Below, piece by piece: positions 17,285 through 25,783 of a stretch of DNA of 64,000 nt. Position numbers and translations under genes: made by a program. Below the pieces are notes generated by a model. That model saw nothing but the letters and a program-made list of their open reading frames with translations. It searched no databases and had not been told where the DNA came from. Position 1 is the stretch's first letter. Each line of letters starts with the position of its first letter. This stretch comes from Nitrospira sp. (lineage in GTDB: Bacteria; Nitrospirota; Nitrospiria; Nitrospirales; Nitrospiraceae): NCBI GenBank assembly GCA_035968315.1, contig JAVYIN010000009.1, forward strand, positions 1 through 64,000, written 5' to 3'.

Positions 17285-17605
17285 TTAGGCGAAATAGAAG
17301 GCTGGAGGCCCGCGGGTCGTGTGAACGCTCGAGGGAAGAGGCGTCACGTGATCGGGCGAAAAGAGGTCGACGGATTCGCGAGAAGCCACGTACTGAAACG
17401 CAAGAACGGTCGCGGCTTCACCCGCCTGTCCGGCTGCGCACATCCAGGAGCAAAAGGCTGATCCGTGAGTGGCCGCCTGGTGGTGGCTATGATGGTGGCT
17501 TTCGTGGAGGACGGATTGGGCCGACGCAATACCGCTGATCCCCACAACACAGAGGACCAACAAAACCGCGACGATGACCTGGAAACGACGCATCATCATG
17601 CCCAT
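17285..17605 (-). CDS. Small exported His/Cys-rich protein, cassette copy 1
   Basis: About 106 residues; signal sequence (MRRFQVIVAVLLVLCVVGIS, cleavage near ASA), then ESHHHSHHQAATHGSAFCSW with the C-x3-C of CSWMC-AAGQ, and a C-terminal TRGPPAFYFA. It shares the THxxxxCxWxCAAGQ core and the RGPP tail with the protein at 15117, showing common origin. Several ATG codons (17605, 17599, 17596, 17593) and an upstream TTG (17617) could start it; none has a strong SD. It is the first gene of the five-gene minus-strand cassette. Confidence 0.7.
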   Translation of the reverse strand: MGMMMRRFQVIVAVLLVLCVVGISGIASAQSVLHESHHHSHHQAATHGSAFCSWMCAAGQAGEAATVLAFQYVASRESVDLFSPDHVTPLPSSVHTTRGPPAFYFA

Positions 17606-17807
17606 CGCTATCGACAAGACCAGACTATCCTATAGGGGCGCATGCTAGCCGGTGGCCCCCTGCGGAGTCAAGGCGGACCCGAACGCAACCTGTTCTGTTC
17701 TTCCTGATAGGATTCGGGGAAGTTTTGCTGTATACTGCGCCGGTAGATTTGCGTGGTAGATCGACCTCTCCCGCATTGATCACCCTTACGATAGCCATAC
17801 GTCGTCT

Positions 17808-20549
17808 ATGCTGACTCAACTCCTGAATCTTGTCTTCGGCAGTAAGAACGATCGCGAAATCAAGGCGTTGATGCCCACCGTGGCCCGTATCAACGACCTG
17901 GAGTCCAGCCTGACGCCCCTCTCCGACCAGGCGCTGGCGGACAAGACCCAGGAATTCAAGACACGCCTGGCCGACGGCCAAACCCTTGACGACATTCTTC
18001 CCGAAGCCTTCGCGGTCTGCCGAGACATGTCGCGCCGACGCCTGAACATGCGGCATTTCGACGTCCAGCTCATCGGCGGCATGATCCTGCACAAGGGCCG
18101 CATCTCTGAAATGAAGACCGGCGAAGGGAAAACGCTGGTGGCCACCCTGCCGATCTATCTGAATGCGCTCGAAGGCAAGGGCGTTCATCTCGTGACGGTC
18201 AACGACTATCTGGCCAAGCGCGATGCGCAATGGATGGCCCAGCTGTACCACGCGCTCGGCCTGTCGGTGGGCATCATCCAGCACGACGCCTCGTTCCTCT
18301 ATGACCCCACGTACAATGCCTCCGATAAACGCCTGCAGTCGTTGCGGCCCTGCACCAGGCAGGAAGCCTACCGCGCCGATATCACCTACGGCACCAACAA
18401 CGAGTACGGGTTCGATTATCTGCGCGACAATTTGATCGTCAGCGACCTGAGCCAGTGCGTGCAGCGCGAGCTGAACTTCGCCATCGTCGACGAGGTGGAC
18501 AGCATTCTGATCGACGAAGCGCGCACGCCCTTGATCATCTCCGGACCGACCGATCAAACCACCGATCTCTACTACCGCATCAATTCGATCATCCCGCAGC
18601 TGCAAGCCGAGCGGGATTTCACCATCGAAGAGAAGACCAAAACCGCCTCGCTGACAGAGGACGGCAACGTGCGCGTCGAGAAACTGCTCGGCGTGGACAA
18701 CCTCTATGATCCGGCCCACATGGATCTGGTCCACCATGTCGTGAAGGCCCTGCAGGCCTATACCCTCTATAAGCGCGACGTGGACTATGTGGTGAAAGAC
18801 GGCGAGGTCATCATCGTCGATGAGTTCACCGGGCGCCTCATGCCGGGCCGCCGCTGGAGCGACGGGCTGCACCAGGCCGTGGAAGCCAAGGAAGGCGTGA
18901 AGATCGCCAACGAAAACCAGACGCTGGCCTCCGTCACCTTCCAGAATTATTTCCGCATGTACAAAAAGCTCGCGGGCATGACCGGCACCGCCGATACCGA
19001 AGCGGGCGAGTTTGCGAAAATCTACAACCTCGACGTCAACGTGGTCCCGACCAACCGGAAGATGGTCCGCCTGGACTACGCGGATGTCGTCTACCGCACG
19101 GAAAAAGAGAAGTTCGCCGCGATCGTCGAAGAAATCAAGGAATGCCACCAGCAGGGCCAGCCGGTGCTTGTCGGCACCATTTCCATTGAGAAGTCCGAAC
19201 GGCTCTCCGGCCTCTTAAGCCGGAACGGCGTGAAGCACAACGTCCTGAACGCCAAATTCCATGAGAAAGAAGCCGAAATCGTCGCGCAGGCCGGGCGGAA
19301 AGGCGCCGTCACCATCGCCACGAATATGGCCGGCCGCGGCACAGACATTCTCCTCGGCGGCAATGCCGACTTCCTCTTCAAGCAAATCCTCTATCGGGAA
19401 GAAAACCTGCCCGAAGAGAAAAAGCTGGAAATCTACGAACAGATCAAGGCCGACTGCGACAAAGACAAACAGGACGTCATGGCCGCAGGAGGGCTGCATA
19501 TCCTCGGCACCGAGCGGCACGAAAGCCGGCGCATCGATAACCAGCTCCGCGGCCGCGCCGGCCGCCAGGGCGACCCCGGGTCCTCGCGTTTTTACCTCTC
19601 GCTCGAAGACGACCTGATGCGGATTTTTGCCTCCGAGCGCGTGTCCCAGCTCATGCTCAAGCTGGGCATGGAAGAAGGCGTGCCGATCGAACACGGCATG
19701 GTCACCCGCGCCATCGCGAACGCGCAGAAGAAAGTCGAAGGGCACAACTTCGAGATCCGGAAACAGCTCCTCGAATACGACGACGTGATGAACAAGCAGC
19801 GGGAAGTGATCTACCAGCACCGCCACGCCGTCCTGGCCGGGGAAAACTTAAAGAGCGATATTTTCGACATGATCGCCGAGATCATCGACTCCGCCACAAG
19901 CATCTACTGCCCGCCGGAACAATATCCGGAAGAGTGGGACCTCAAGGGACTCACCGAGATGATGCACGGCCAGTTTGGTCTCGACATCACCCACGGCAAG
20001 CACGACCACGGCGAGTCGCTCCGCGATCTCGGCCGCGATGCCCTGGTGGAAGACCTGAAGAAGCTTGCCCACGAGGCCTATGAGCGGAAAGAACAGGAAC
20101 TCTCCTCAGAACTCATGCGCTTCCTTGAAAAGACCTTCATGCTGCAGGTCATCGACCATCATTGGAAGGACCATCTGCTGGGCATGGACCACCTGCGCGA
20201 CGGCATCGGTTTGCGCGGCTATGGCCAGAAAGATCCGCTGATCGAGTACAAACGCGAGGGCTACGATCTCTTCGCCGGCATGATGCAGCAGGTCAAATCA
20301 GACGCAGTCGAACGGCTATTCCGGGTCCAAGCGGTCAGGCAAGAGGCTCCCCCTGACCAGCAACAAGCGGCACCGCCCCCCCCGCCACCGCCGCCGGTCA
20401 TCGCCAGGCCGCAGCCCAAACTCACCTTGAACCGGGGGGATGAACCGATTGCGCCGCAAACCGCACAACGCGCGGACGACAAAGTCGGCCGCAACGATCC
20501 CTGCCCCTGCGGCTCAGGCAAGAAGTACAAGAAATGCCACGGAGCATAG
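17808..20549 (+). CDS. secA: Preprotein translocase ATPase SecA
   Basis: Motor of Sec-dependent protein export, 913 residues, full length. Visible landmarks: Walker [10 protein letters not shown] (about 104-112), the DEVD Walker B ([24 protein letters not shown]), the preprotein cross-linking region, the second helicase half ([38 protein letters not shown]), the scaffold and wing domains, a Pro-rich linker (eight consecutive Pro) and the C-terminal zinc motif [13 protein letters not shown], which contacts SecB and lipids. It is monocistronic; a possible -10 TATACT lies at 17731-17736. Two long palindromic elements follow the stop. Confidence 0.98.
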   Translation: MLTQLLNLVFGSKNDREIKALMPTVARINDLESSLTPLSDQALADKTQEFKTRLADGQTLDDILPEAFAVCRDMSRRRLNMRHFDVQLIGGMILHKGRISEMKTGEGKTLVATLPIYLNALEGKGVHLVTVNDYLAKRDAQWMAQLYHALGLSVGIIQHDASFLYDPTYNASDKRLQSLRPCTRQEAYRADITYGTNNEYGFDYLRDNLIVSDLSQCVQRELNFAIVDEVDSILIDEARTPLIISGPTDQTTDLYYRINSIIPQLQAERDFTIEEKTKTASLTEDGNVRVEKLLGVDNLYDPAHMDLVHHVVKALQAYTLYKRDVDYVVKDGEVIIVDEFTGRLMPGRRWSDGLHQAVEAKEGVKIANENQTLASVTFQNYFRMYKKLAGMTGTADTEAGEFAKIYNLDVNVVPTNRKMVRLDYADVVYRTEKEKFAAIVEEIKECHQQGQPVLVGTISIEKSERLSGLLSRNGVKHNVLNAKFHEKEAEIVAQAGRKGAVTIATNMAGRGTDILLGGNADFLFKQILYREENLPEEKKLEIYEQIKADCDKDKQDVMAAGGLHILGTERHESRRIDNQLRGRAGRQGDPGSSRFYLSLEDDLMRIFASERVSQLMLKLGMEEGVPIEHGMVTRAIANAQKKVEGHNFEIRKQLLEYDDVMNKQREVIYQHRHAVLAGENLKSDIFDMIAEIIDSATSIYCPPEQYPEEWDLKGLTEMMHGQFGLDITHGKHDHGESLRDLGRDALVEDLKKLAHEAYERKEQELSSELMRFLEKTFMLQVIDHHWKDHLLGMDHLRDGIGLRGYGQKDPLIEYKREGYDLFAGMMQQVKSDAVERLFRVQAVRQEAPPDQQQAAPPPPPPPPVIARPQPKLTLNRGDEPIAPQTAQRADDKVGRNDPCPCGSGKKYKKCHGA

Positions 20550-20559
20550 ACGGGGAAGA

Positions 20560-20755
20560 CTGGGCGATGAGGACCAGATCTTCGGCGTTCGGCATGATGC
20601 GACGGCTCTCCGCTGCCACTGACCCTCTCTACTTTCTCCACGCGCGCCTGTAATACCGCGCCGAAGCGTCGCAATGCCGGCGCGCCTGTCCTACAAGCCC
20701 ACTCATTTCGCGACCACGCATACCGAGCACCGAAGATCTGCCCCCCATCGCCCAG
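20560..20755. repeat. 196-bp palindromic element A, after secA
   Basis: Outer arms CTGGGCGATGAGGACCAGAT/CTTCGG (from 20560) and CCGAAGATCTG...CATCGCCCAG (to 20755) match with three mismatches, and pairing continues inward (GGCGTTCGGCATGATGCG against CGCGACC-ACGCATACCGAGCACC). The centre holds a direct repeat GCGCGCCTGTAATACC / GCGCGCCTGTCCTAC. No coding potential or T-run is evident. Confidence 0.7.
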
Positions 20756-20807
20756 CGAAGGGGGGAGGGGAAGGAAAACTGCCCTTGAATCAGTCACACA
20801 CCTTAGT

Positions 20808-20958
20808 GCCTATCCATTCGGGTACCGTTCTGGCGACCCACTGCGGCTCGCCAAAGGCGAGTGACGCCGATGTCTGAAGTTCCGTCCCGCGAGGCAGCGG
20901 ACGGAACGAGTTTCGGCGTCAAGCAGTACGGGAGATCCAGAACGGTCGAATGGCTGGG
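20808..20958. repeat. 151-bp palindromic element B
   Basis: Outer arms GCCTATCCATTCGGGTACC..TTCTGG (20808-20833) and CCAGAACGGTCGAATGGCTGGGC (20937-20958). Inner arms TGACGCCGA..GTTCCGTCC and GGACGGAAC..TTCGGCGTCA, with a tip loop CGCGAGGCAGC. A side hairpin GGCTCGCC-AAA-GGCGAG branches from the left arm. The remainder of the secA-midA gap (20959-21135) holds only the promoter described next. Confidence 0.7.
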
Positions 20959-21007
20959 CGGGAGCAAAACGGGTGCAACATCACCGCCCTGTTCCCCTGA
21001 TTTCGCC

Positions 21008-21037
21008 TTGACTTAGCGCTGGCCGCAAGGCTACTCT
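21008..21037 (+). promoter_or_regulatory. Probable promoter of the midA-nuo operon
   Basis: -35 TTGACT (21008-21013), 18-nt spacer, -10 TACTCT (21032-21037). Predicted start near 21044, giving a leader of about 90 nt to the GTG at 21136. This is the only good promoter seen ahead of the nuo genes. Confidence 0.5.
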
Positions 21038-21135
21038 ACCCCACTTTTGGCACGCCGATTCGGATAGATGCCCCGCACCTATCTCGGTATTGGTGTTCCC
21101 GCTGAAGCCTTACCCGCGGACGAAGGGATTTGTCT

Positions 21136-22386
21136 GTGTCGATCGGGCACCCACAACTTATTGAGGCCATCGCCTCCGAAATCGCCGCCTTTGGGCCCAT
21201 CCCCTTTGCGCGGTTTATGGAGCTGGCCCTCTATCACCCGCAATTCGGCTACTATACCCGTCCGCCTGAATCCGGCACGGAACGGATCGGCTGGTCGGGC
21301 GACTTCTACACCAGCTCAGACGTCCATCCCATTCTCGGCCAGGCCTTGGCGAAACAGGCCCGGCAGCTTGACGCACTCCTCGGCCATCCTGATCCCTTTA
21401 CGGTTGTCGAGATGGGCCCGGGCAAAGGATTGCTGGCCAAGCATTTTCTCTCCGCCTGCCGATCGCGCGAGCAGGATTCATTCAGCCAGCGCCTGCGCTA
21501 TGTGCTGATCGAGCGCAGCCCCGCCATGCGGGCACTGCAACAGGCAAACCTGCTCCATGGTTTGGTCGAACCAGGCCGCATCACGTGGGTGGAGAGTCTC
21601 GACGATGTCCAACCCAATAGCGTCACAGGATTATTCTTTAGCAACGAATTGCCCGACGCCTTCCCCGTCCACCGGATTCAGATCGAACAGGGGCAGATCC
21701 GGGAACTCTACGTAGACTATGACGGCGCCCGGTTTATCGAGCGCCTTCAGCCGCCGTCCTCGCCGGACCTTCAGCACTATCTGGCACGGCTCAATCTGTC
21801 GCTCCCTGACGGCTATCAAACCGAAATCAACCTGGACGCCGTCCGCTGGATGGCGCAGGTCGCCCGTGCGATCGATCGCGGCCTCGCCATCACCATCGAC
21901 TATGGCCATACCGCGCAGGATCTCTACGGGCCGGACCGGGCGAAGGGCACGCTGCTCTGTTACTACTCGCAGATGACGAACGAGGAGCCCTATGTCCGGG
22001 TCGGCCAGCAGGACATGACCGCGCATGTGGATTTCTCCACCCTGGCCACGGTCGGGGAAGATCACGGGCTGCATGTGACGGGCTTTACGAATCAAATGAG
22101 TTTTCTGATGGGGCTGGGCGTGGAAGAGATGATCGCGCACATGGACCCGGAAGGGCCTGAGTTTCGCGCCGCCATCCATCTCCTGAGACCGGAAGGGATG
22201 GGCCGGACCTTCAAAGTCTTGATTCAGCACAAGGGCATGGCCGCGCCAACCTTGGACGGCTTGGCGTTCAAGCCGTTCTTCGGATCAGCCCTGGCGATGA
22301 GCCAGGCACGCGGCGAGAGGCACGAGGCGATGGACCATGATCTTGCCTCTAGCCACGCGCCCCTCACCCCTAGCCTGCGAGCATAA
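21136..22386 (+). CDS. midA: MidA/NDUFAF7-family SAM-dependent methyltransferase
   Basis: Class I methyltransferase of about 416 residues (COG1565/DUF185). The family blocks are present: MELALYHPQFGYYTRPPESG near the N-terminus, the SAM-binding VVEMGPGKGLLAKHFL, the post-I motif VLIERSPAMR and LFFSNELPDAFPVHRI. The mitochondrial homologue NDUFAF7 dimethylates an Arg of the complex I 49-kDa subunit (NuoD homologue). Here the gene lies 5 nt upstream of nuoA, which supports the same role. GTG at 21136 fits the SD AAGGGA (7-nt spacing) better than TTG 21130. The last 25 or so residues are encoded by a heptad palindrome and look like an acquired tail. Confidence 0.9.
   Translation: MSIGHPQLIEAIASEIAAFGPIPFARFMELALYHPQFGYYTRPPESGTERIGWSGDFYTSSDVHPILGQALAKQARQLDALLGHPDPFTVVEMGPGKGLLAKHFLSACRSREQDSFSQRLRYVLIERSPAMRALQQANLLHGLVEPGRITWVESLDDVQPNSVTGLFFSNELPDAFPVHRIQIEQGQIRELYVDYDGARFIERLQPPSSPDLQHYLARLNLSLPDGYQTEINLDAVRWMAQVARAIDRGLAITIDYGHTAQDLYGPDRAKGTLLCYYSQMTNEEPYVRVGQQDMTAHVDFSTLATVGEDHGLHVTGFTNQMSFLMGLGVEEMIAHMDPEGPEFRAAIHLLRPEGMGRTFKVLIQHKGMAAPTLDGLAFKPFFGSALAMSQARGERHEAMDHDLASSHAPLTPSLRA
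22305..22380. repeat. Heptad palindrome 2, inside midA 3' end
   Basis: Left arm AGGCACG CGGCGAG AGGCACG AGGCGAT, right arm CCTCTAG CCACGCG CCCCTCA CCCCTAG CCTGCGA. Period 7 with complementary arms. It is in frame with midA and encodes its C-terminal tail. Confidence 0.7.
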
Positions 22387-22391
22387 GCAAG

Positions 22392-22763
22392 ATGGGTAAC
22401 GCCGCGATCCCAGCGAATTACGTTCCGATTCTGGTGTTTATCGGCATCGCGATTGCCTTTGGCGCCGTGTCGCTGCTGGCCGGACGGCTCGTCAGGCCCA
22501 GCCGCCCCTACCGAGCCAAGCTGGCCCCCTATGAGAGCGGAAGCCCGCTCTTCCAGGATGCGCGCGTGCAGTTCCCGATGCGGTACTACATCATCGCGAT
22601 GCTGTTCGTGATTTTCGATATCGAGATTGTGTTCATGTTTCCCTGGGCCGTCGCGTTCAATAAATTGGGCCTCGTCGGGCTGGCCGAAATGGTCATGTTT
22701 ATCGGCATCCTGGTCGTGGGATTTTGGTACGCCTGGAAGAAGGGCGCTCTTGAATGGGACTAG
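22392..22763 (+). CDS. nuoA: NADH-quinone oxidoreductase subunit A
   Basis: Membrane subunit of complex I, 123 residues with three TM helices (about 8-28, 62-82, 90-112). It has the family signature PYESGSPLFQDARVQFPMRYYIIAMLFVIFDIEIVFMFPWAV, with the conserved DIE of the quinone-channel loop. It starts 5 nt after midA. Its TAG stop is the first three bases of a heptad palindrome that fills the gap to nuoB. Confidence 0.97.
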   Translation: MGNAAIPANYVPILVFIGIAIAFGAVSLLAGRLVRPSRPYRAKLAPYESGSPLFQDARVQFPMRYYIIAMLFVIFDIEIVFMFPWAVAFNKLGLVGLAEMVMFIGILVVGFWYAWKKGALEWD

Positions 22764-22831
22764 GCGAGAGGCACGAGGCGAGCGGCAATAGGAAATGCAC
22801 CCCTCGCCACTGGCCCCTTGCCCCTAGCCTG
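22761..22831. repeat. Heptad palindrome 3, nuoA/nuoB gap
   Basis: TAGGCGAG then GGCACGA GGCGAGC GGCAATA against CCCCTCG CCACTGG CCCCTTG CCCCTAG CCTGG. Period 7 on both arms; the first bases are the nuoA stop codon. Confidence 0.75.
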
Positions 22832-22842
22832 GAATTGGACTT

Positions 22843-23322
22843 ATGAGCTTTTTAGAACGACAATTTGAAGCCAATATCATCACGACGAATCTTGACGCGG
22901 TCGTGAACTGGTCCCGGAAATCGGCGCTCTGGCCGATGACCTTCGGGCTGGCCTGCTGCGCGATTGAAATGATCGCCAGCGTGTCGTCCCGCTACGATCT
23001 GGACCGGTTCGGGGCCGGCGTGTTTCGCGCCTCTCCGCGTCAATCGGATTTGATGATCGTGGCCGGCACGGTCTCACGCAAGATGGCTCCGGTGATCCGC
23101 CGCATCTACGACCAGATGCCGGAGCCCCGGTACGTCATTTCGATGGGGTCCTGCGCGACCTCCGGCAACCATTACAACAGCTACGCCGTCGTGCAGGGCG
23201 TCGATCAGATTGTGCCGGTGGATGTGTATGTGCCGGGCTGCCCGCCGAGGCCGGAAGCGCTGCTCGACGGGCTCTTGAAACTCCAAGAAAAAATTCAACG
23301 CGAAAAAGTCTTTGTGAAGTAA
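22843..23322 (+). CDS. nuoB: NADH-quinone oxidoreductase subunit B
   Basis: Peripheral subunit carrying the terminal [4Fe-4S] cluster N2 that reduces quinone, 159 residues. Cluster ligands are the CC pair in [10 protein letters not shown], the Cys in SMGSCATSG and the Cys in [14 protein letters not shown]. The stop overlaps the nuoCD start by one base (TAATG), so translation is coupled. Confidence 0.98.
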   Translation: MSFLERQFEANIITTNLDAVVNWSRKSALWPMTFGLACCAIEMIASVSSRYDLDRFGAGVFRASPRQSDLMIVAGTVSRKMAPVIRRIYDQMPEPRYVISMGSCATSGNHYNSYAVVQGVDQIVPVDVYVPGCPPRPEALLDGLLKLQEKIQREKVFVK

Positions 23323-25076
23323 TGCTGCAAGACCTGGCGGAACGCCTGCAGAAACAGTTTCCGGACGCCATCCTGTCCGTCCATCTCGACGAGGGCCGGG
23401 CGGAGCTGTCGGCCCGTGTCCAGGCGTCCCGCATTGTGGAGATCGCCCGCTATCTGCACGACGCCCCCGACATGGCGTTCAATCACATTACCGACATCTG
23501 TTCAGCCGACTACCCGTCGGACCAGGACCGCTTCGAGGTGATCTACCAGCTGCTCTCGCTGCCGCATGGCCTGCGCATCCGGCTGAAGGCCCGCCTGCCG
23601 GAGGAGAATCCGTCGATTGCCTCGGTCACCGGCGTCTGGCGGGGGGCGGAGTTCCTCGAACGTGAAGTCTACGACATGATGGGGATTACGTTTACCGGCC
23701 ACCCGGACCTGCGCCGGATTCTCATGCCGGAAGACTATGCCGAGGGCTACCCGCTCCGGAAAGATTTCCCGGCGGAAGGGCGGGGCTGGCGCAGCCAGTT
23801 CGATTTCATCCCACGCCTGGACGAAGCTCCGGAAGAAATGACCGGCAGTGAGTTCACGGAAGCCGAAAAGAAGCCCTTCCGTTCAACCGCTGCTCCCTCC
23901 GGATCGCGCCGGCGGGAAGAACTGCTGCTGAACATGGGGCCGCAGCATCCCAGCACCCACGGCGTCTTGCGCGTCGTGCTGGAGCTCGACGGCGAGCGGA
24001 TCGTGAAAGCGACGCCCGACCTCGGCTACCTCCACCGGGGCGTGGAAAAACTGGCCGAGGGCCTGGCCTACATGCAGGTCATCCCGCACACCGACCGGCT
24101 CGACTATGTCTGCGCGATGGCCAACAACTATGCCTACGTCCGGGGGGTCGAGAAACTGCTCGGCATCACCGTGCCGGAACGGGCGGAATATATCCGCACC
24201 ATCGTGGCTGAGATGCAGCGCATCATCGGGCACCTGTTCTGGCTGGGCACCCAGGCCCTCGATATCGGCGCCATGACCGTCTTCTTCTGGACCTTCCGCG
24301 AGCGCGAGATTCTGCTCGACATGTTCGAGAAGCTCTGCGGCGCGCGCCTCACGCTGAACTATTACCGGATCGGCGGCGTCGATAGCGACTTCACACCCGA
24401 TCTCGTGCTGCGGCTCAAGACCTTCCTGGAAACGTTTCCTCAGAAAGTGAGCGAATACGATTCGCTGATCGCCTCCAATCGCATTTGGCTGGGCCGGACC
24501 AAAAATGTGGCCGTGATTTCCGGCGAGGACGCGATCAATTTCGGGCTCACCGGCCCCACCCTGCGAGGATCGGGCGTGGCCTATGACATTCGAAAGATGG
24601 AGCCCTACGGGGTCTATGACAAAGTCGAGTGGGAAGTGCCGATCGGCAAGAACGGCGACACCTACGACCGCTATTGGGTGCGGATGGAAGAAATGCGCCA
24701 GAGCGCGCGCATCATCTCGCAATGCCTGGACCTGCTGCCGTCCGGCCCGATCATCGCCAACGAGCCTCAATATATCCCGCCGCCCAAACAGCTGGTCATG
24801 CGGGATATGGAAAGCTTGATCCATCATTTTATTATCTTTACCCAAGGCTTCAAGCCGCCGAAGGCCGAAACCTATTGCGGCACCGAAGCCCCCAAGGGCG
24901 AATTGGGCTTCTTTCTCATCAGCGACGGGACCCCTCGTCCGTACCGATTGAAGATCCGCTCGCCCTCCTTTATTCATATGGGCGCTTTCGATCACATGGC
25001 GCGCGGGTATTTGATTTCCGACATCATCACGATCTTCGGAACCTATGACATCGTGATGGGCGAGTGCGACCGATGA
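23322..25076 (+). CDS. nuoCD: Fused NADH-quinone oxidoreductase subunits C and D
   Basis: Single 584-residue chain joining the 30-kDa subunit NuoC (about 1-185, with ERETYDMMGI-like EREVYDMMGITFTGHPDLRRILMP) and the 49-kDa subunit NuoD (about 200-584, with MGPQHPSTHGVLR, YLHRGVEKLAEGL and the C-terminal GECDR). NuoD forms the quinone site with NuoB. The Arg in YLHRG corresponds to the region dimethylated by NDUFAF7 in mitochondria (as recalled), relevant because a NDUFAF7 homologue heads this operon. The fusion is known in several bacterial lineages, including E. coli. Confidence 0.97.
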   Translation: MLQDLAERLQKQFPDAILSVHLDEGRAELSARVQASRIVEIARYLHDAPDMAFNHITDICSADYPSDQDRFEVIYQLLSLPHGLRIRLKARLPEENPSIASVTGVWRGAEFLEREVYDMMGITFTGHPDLRRILMPEDYAEGYPLRKDFPAEGRGWRSQFDFIPRLDEAPEEMTGSEFTEAEKKPFRSTAAPSGSRRREELLLNMGPQHPSTHGVLRVVLELDGERIVKATPDLGYLHRGVEKLAEGLAYMQVIPHTDRLDYVCAMANNYAYVRGVEKLLGITVPERAEYIRTIVAEMQRIIGHLFWLGTQALDIGAMTVFFWTFREREILLDMFEKLCGARLTLNYYRIGGVDSDFTPDLVLRLKTFLETFPQKVSEYDSLIASNRIWLGRTKNVAVISGEDAINFGLTGPTLRGSGVAYDIRKMEPYGVYDKVEWEVPIGKNGDTYDRYWVRMEEMRQSARIISQCLDLLPSGPIIANEPQYIPPPKQLVMRDMESLIHHFIIFTQGFKPPKAETYCGTEAPKGELGFFLISDGTPRPYRLKIRSPSFIHMGAFDHMARGYLISDIITIFGTYDIVMGECDR

Positions 25077-25079
25077 CAC

Positions 25080-25166
25080 AAGAGCGAATGGCACATAGCC
25101 TATGGCAGATGGGTGGGATCCTCTGCGCCTCATCGTGCCATCAGCTATCAGCCATAAGCTCTTGAG
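25080..25166. repeat. Heptad palindrome 4, nuoCD/nuoE gap
   Basis: AAGAGCG AATGGCA CATAGCC TATGGCA GATGGGT against TGCCATC AGCTATC AGCCATA AGCTCTT. Period 7 in both arms. The right arm ends in CTTGAGG, which is the only SD-like sequence near the nuoE start. Confidence 0.75.
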
Positions 25167-25169
25167 GTA

Positions 25170-25715
25170 ATGCTATTTATGTTGCGCGATAAGTACCGAG
25201 CAGAAATTGATGACATCCTGTCCCGCTATCCGGTCAAGCGATCGGCGCTGATCCCCTTGCTCTATCTCGCGCAACGGGAGCAGGGCTACATCACGGAAGC
25301 GTCGATGACCGAAATCGCCGGGCTGCTGCGATTGACCCCGTCGCAGGTCTATGAAACCGCGACCTTCTACACGATGTTGAATCTGAAGAAGGTGGGGAAG
25401 TTTCACATTCAGGTGTGCAAGTCGCTCATGTGCGCGCTGGTGGGATCGGATACCGTGATCGGCTGGATGAAGACCAAGCTCGGGATCGCACCGGGTGAAA
25501 CGACCACGGACGGGCTCTTCACCCTGACCGCCGTCGAATGTCTGGCGGCCTGCGGGACCGCGCCCATGATGCAAATCAATGACGACTATTACGAGCGGCT
25601 GACGGAAGAGAAGGTCGATCGCATTCTGGCCGACCTCAAAGCGACCGGCACCAGCGCGTTGAAAAGCGGCCCCTATCTGTGGCCGGAATCTGTCACTGTA
25701 AAACGTGAGGCGTAA
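25170..25715 (+). CDS. nuoE: NADH-quinone oxidoreductase subunit E
   Basis: 24-kDa peripheral subunit with a thioredoxin-like [2Fe-2S] domain (cluster N1a), 181 residues. Ligands are C-x4-C in VCKSLMC and C-x3-C in ECLAAC. The helical N-terminus (LIPLLYLAQREQGYITEASM) is typical. Either ATG 25170 or ATG 25179 may start it; the upstream GAGG comes from the repeat. The extreme C-terminus (VKREA and stop) is within the next heptad palindrome. Confidence 0.96.
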   Translation: MLFMLRDKYRAEIDDILSRYPVKRSALIPLLYLAQREQGYITEASMTEIAGLLRLTPSQVYETATFYTMLNLKKVGKFHIQVCKSLMCALVGSDTVIGWMKTKLGIAPGETTTDGLFTLTAVECLAACGTAPMMQINDDYYERLTEEKVDRILADLKATGTSALKSGPYLWPESVTVKREA

Positions 25716-25781
25716 AACGTGAGACATTACGGAAACGACAAGCCTCAACTCCTTTTACGTTTCACCTTTCACGTTTAACGA
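25697..25781. repeat. Heptad palindrome 5, nuoE/nuoF gap
   Basis: Left arm AAAACGTGAG GCGTAAA ACGTGAG; right arm TTTTACG TTTCACC TTTCACG TTTAACG. Period 7, complementary arms. It contains the nuoE stop codon and ends 3 nt before the nuoF ATG. Confidence 0.75.
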
Positions 25782-25783
25782 TT

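Noticed and set aside
20674-20877. Short open frames in the secA-midA gap
   Set aside because: They lie within and between two large palindromes, lack SDs and have no recognisable protein pattern.
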